A DNA stretch of 6,472 nt from Acidimicrobiia bacterium. GTDB taxonomy: Bacteria > Actinomycetota > Acidimicrobiia > Spongiisociales > ZC4RG35. A program made the translations under genes and the position numbers. Below are positions 6,191 through 6,472 of this stretch, piece after piece. The number at the start of each line of letters is the position of its first letter. Position 1 is the first letter of the stretch. The stretch spans positions 1 through 6,472 of the forward strand of contig JAOUGY010000216.1 in NCBI GenBank assembly GCA_029865445.1, read 5' to 3'. The notes under the pieces were generated by a model, which was not told the origin of the DNA, searched no databases, and was given only the letters and a program-made list of their open reading frames with translations.

Positions 6191-6196
6191 TCCACC

Positions 6197-6472
6197 ATGT
6201 TCGGCCTCGGCCGATTTCAGAATCTGGCCGACGACCGTCGTGCGCGCGCAACCTTGGTCGGTTTGATCATCGCGTCGTTGATCGTTGGAGCGTCGGCCAC
6301 CTATACCGTCCGATCGGGTGACACGCTGTCCGAGATCGCCAAGAGCCACGGGACATCGGTGTCGGCGTTGGCGACTGCCAACAAGCTGCGCGACCCCGAT
6401 CTCATCCGGGTCGGTCAGGTGCTCACACTCCCTGGTGACTCGTCCCAGAAGACGCACAAGGTGCGGTTCGGG
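6197..6472 (+). CDS. Membrane-anchored LysM-domain cell-wall protein, N-terminal part (3' end outside window)
   Basis: The first 92 residues are visible and the frame is open at the right edge. Residues 1-18 are cytoplasmic and charged (ADDRRARA). Residues 19-35 form a hydrophobic membrane segment or signal anchor (TLVGLIIASLIVGASAT). Residues 36-79 are a LysM domain, YTVRSGDTLSEIAKSHGT then VSALATANKL and RVGQVLTLP, which binds the N-acetylglucosamine of peptidoglycan. The last visible residues, HKVRFG, look like the start of a second LysM repeat. Such N-termini usually carry a cell-wall-active domain further on, such as an M23 or NlpC/P60 peptidase or a lytic transglycosylase. That part lies outside the window, so the enzyme type cannot be given. 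The start is fixed by the strong ribosome binding site at 6184-6190. The gene appears to have its own promoter and is probably transcribed apart from rlmN, 99 bases upstream. Confidence 0.88.
   Translation, partial: MFGLGRFQNLADDRRARATLVGLIIASLIVGASATYTVRSGDTLSEIAKSHGTSVSALATANKLRDPDLIRVGQVLTLPGDSSQKTHKVRFG

Noticed and set aside
6098..6196. c-di-AMP (ydaO-type) riboswitch ahead of the LysM gene
   Set aside because: The gene context fits, but the gap is only 99 bases and I do not see the conserved ydaO segments.
5279..6457. Long open frame of 392 codons on the minus strand opposite rlmN and the LysM gene
   Set aside because: It is antisense to two genes with clear catalytic and domain motifs. 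Its product shows no family motif and is rich in Arg, Gly and His, as expected from a mirrored GC-rich coding frame.

Overview
The window is a GC-rich, densely coded stretch of bacterial chromosome. A coenzyme-F420-type luciferase-like oxidoreductase, strong G/C preference at third codon positions, and promoter-like TAnnnT hexamers placed for leaderless transcription all suggest an actinobacterium. Acidimicrobiia or a relative is my best guess, but no marker here fixes the class. I see no rRNA, tRNA, CRISPR array, insertion sequence or prophage gene.

Layout. (1) Positions 1-3613, plus strand, hold three tightly packed genes: the 3' part of a gamma-glutamyltransferase-like Ntn-hydrolase (cut by the left edge), a histidine phosphatase, and a complete prolyl oligopeptidase (family S9A). 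The first pair overlap by one base (TGATG). The second junction is TGA directly followed by ATG, although the peptidase more likely starts 36 bases further on. Two peptide-bond or gamma-glutamyl hydrolases side by side suggest peptide scavenging or turnover. (2) Positions 3656-4675, minus strand, hold one LLM-class F420-dependent oxidoreductase. It converges on the peptidase gene, with a hairpin between the two stops, and diverges from the next block. (3) Positions 4736-6097, plus strand, hold a small membrane-anchored helix-hairpin-helix protein, followed one codon after its stop, in the same reading frame, by rlmN, the radical-SAM rRNA/tRNA adenine C2-methyltransferase. (4) From 6197 to the right edge is the start of a membrane-anchored LysM cell-wall protein. 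It has its own promoter-like sequence, a palindrome at the predicted transcription start, a leader hairpin with a TTCG loop, and the clearest Shine-Dalgarno site in the window.

Most of the gene content belongs to known families. The points worth a second look are: a repeated GTACC-type hexamer 6-7 bases ahead of three ATG codons, which suggests leaderless starts and changes two start choices; the atypical active-site surroundings of the GGT-like protein; the in-frame, single-stop junction between the HhH gene and rlmN; and the structured leader of the LysM gene. I found no convincing undescribed multi-gene system.
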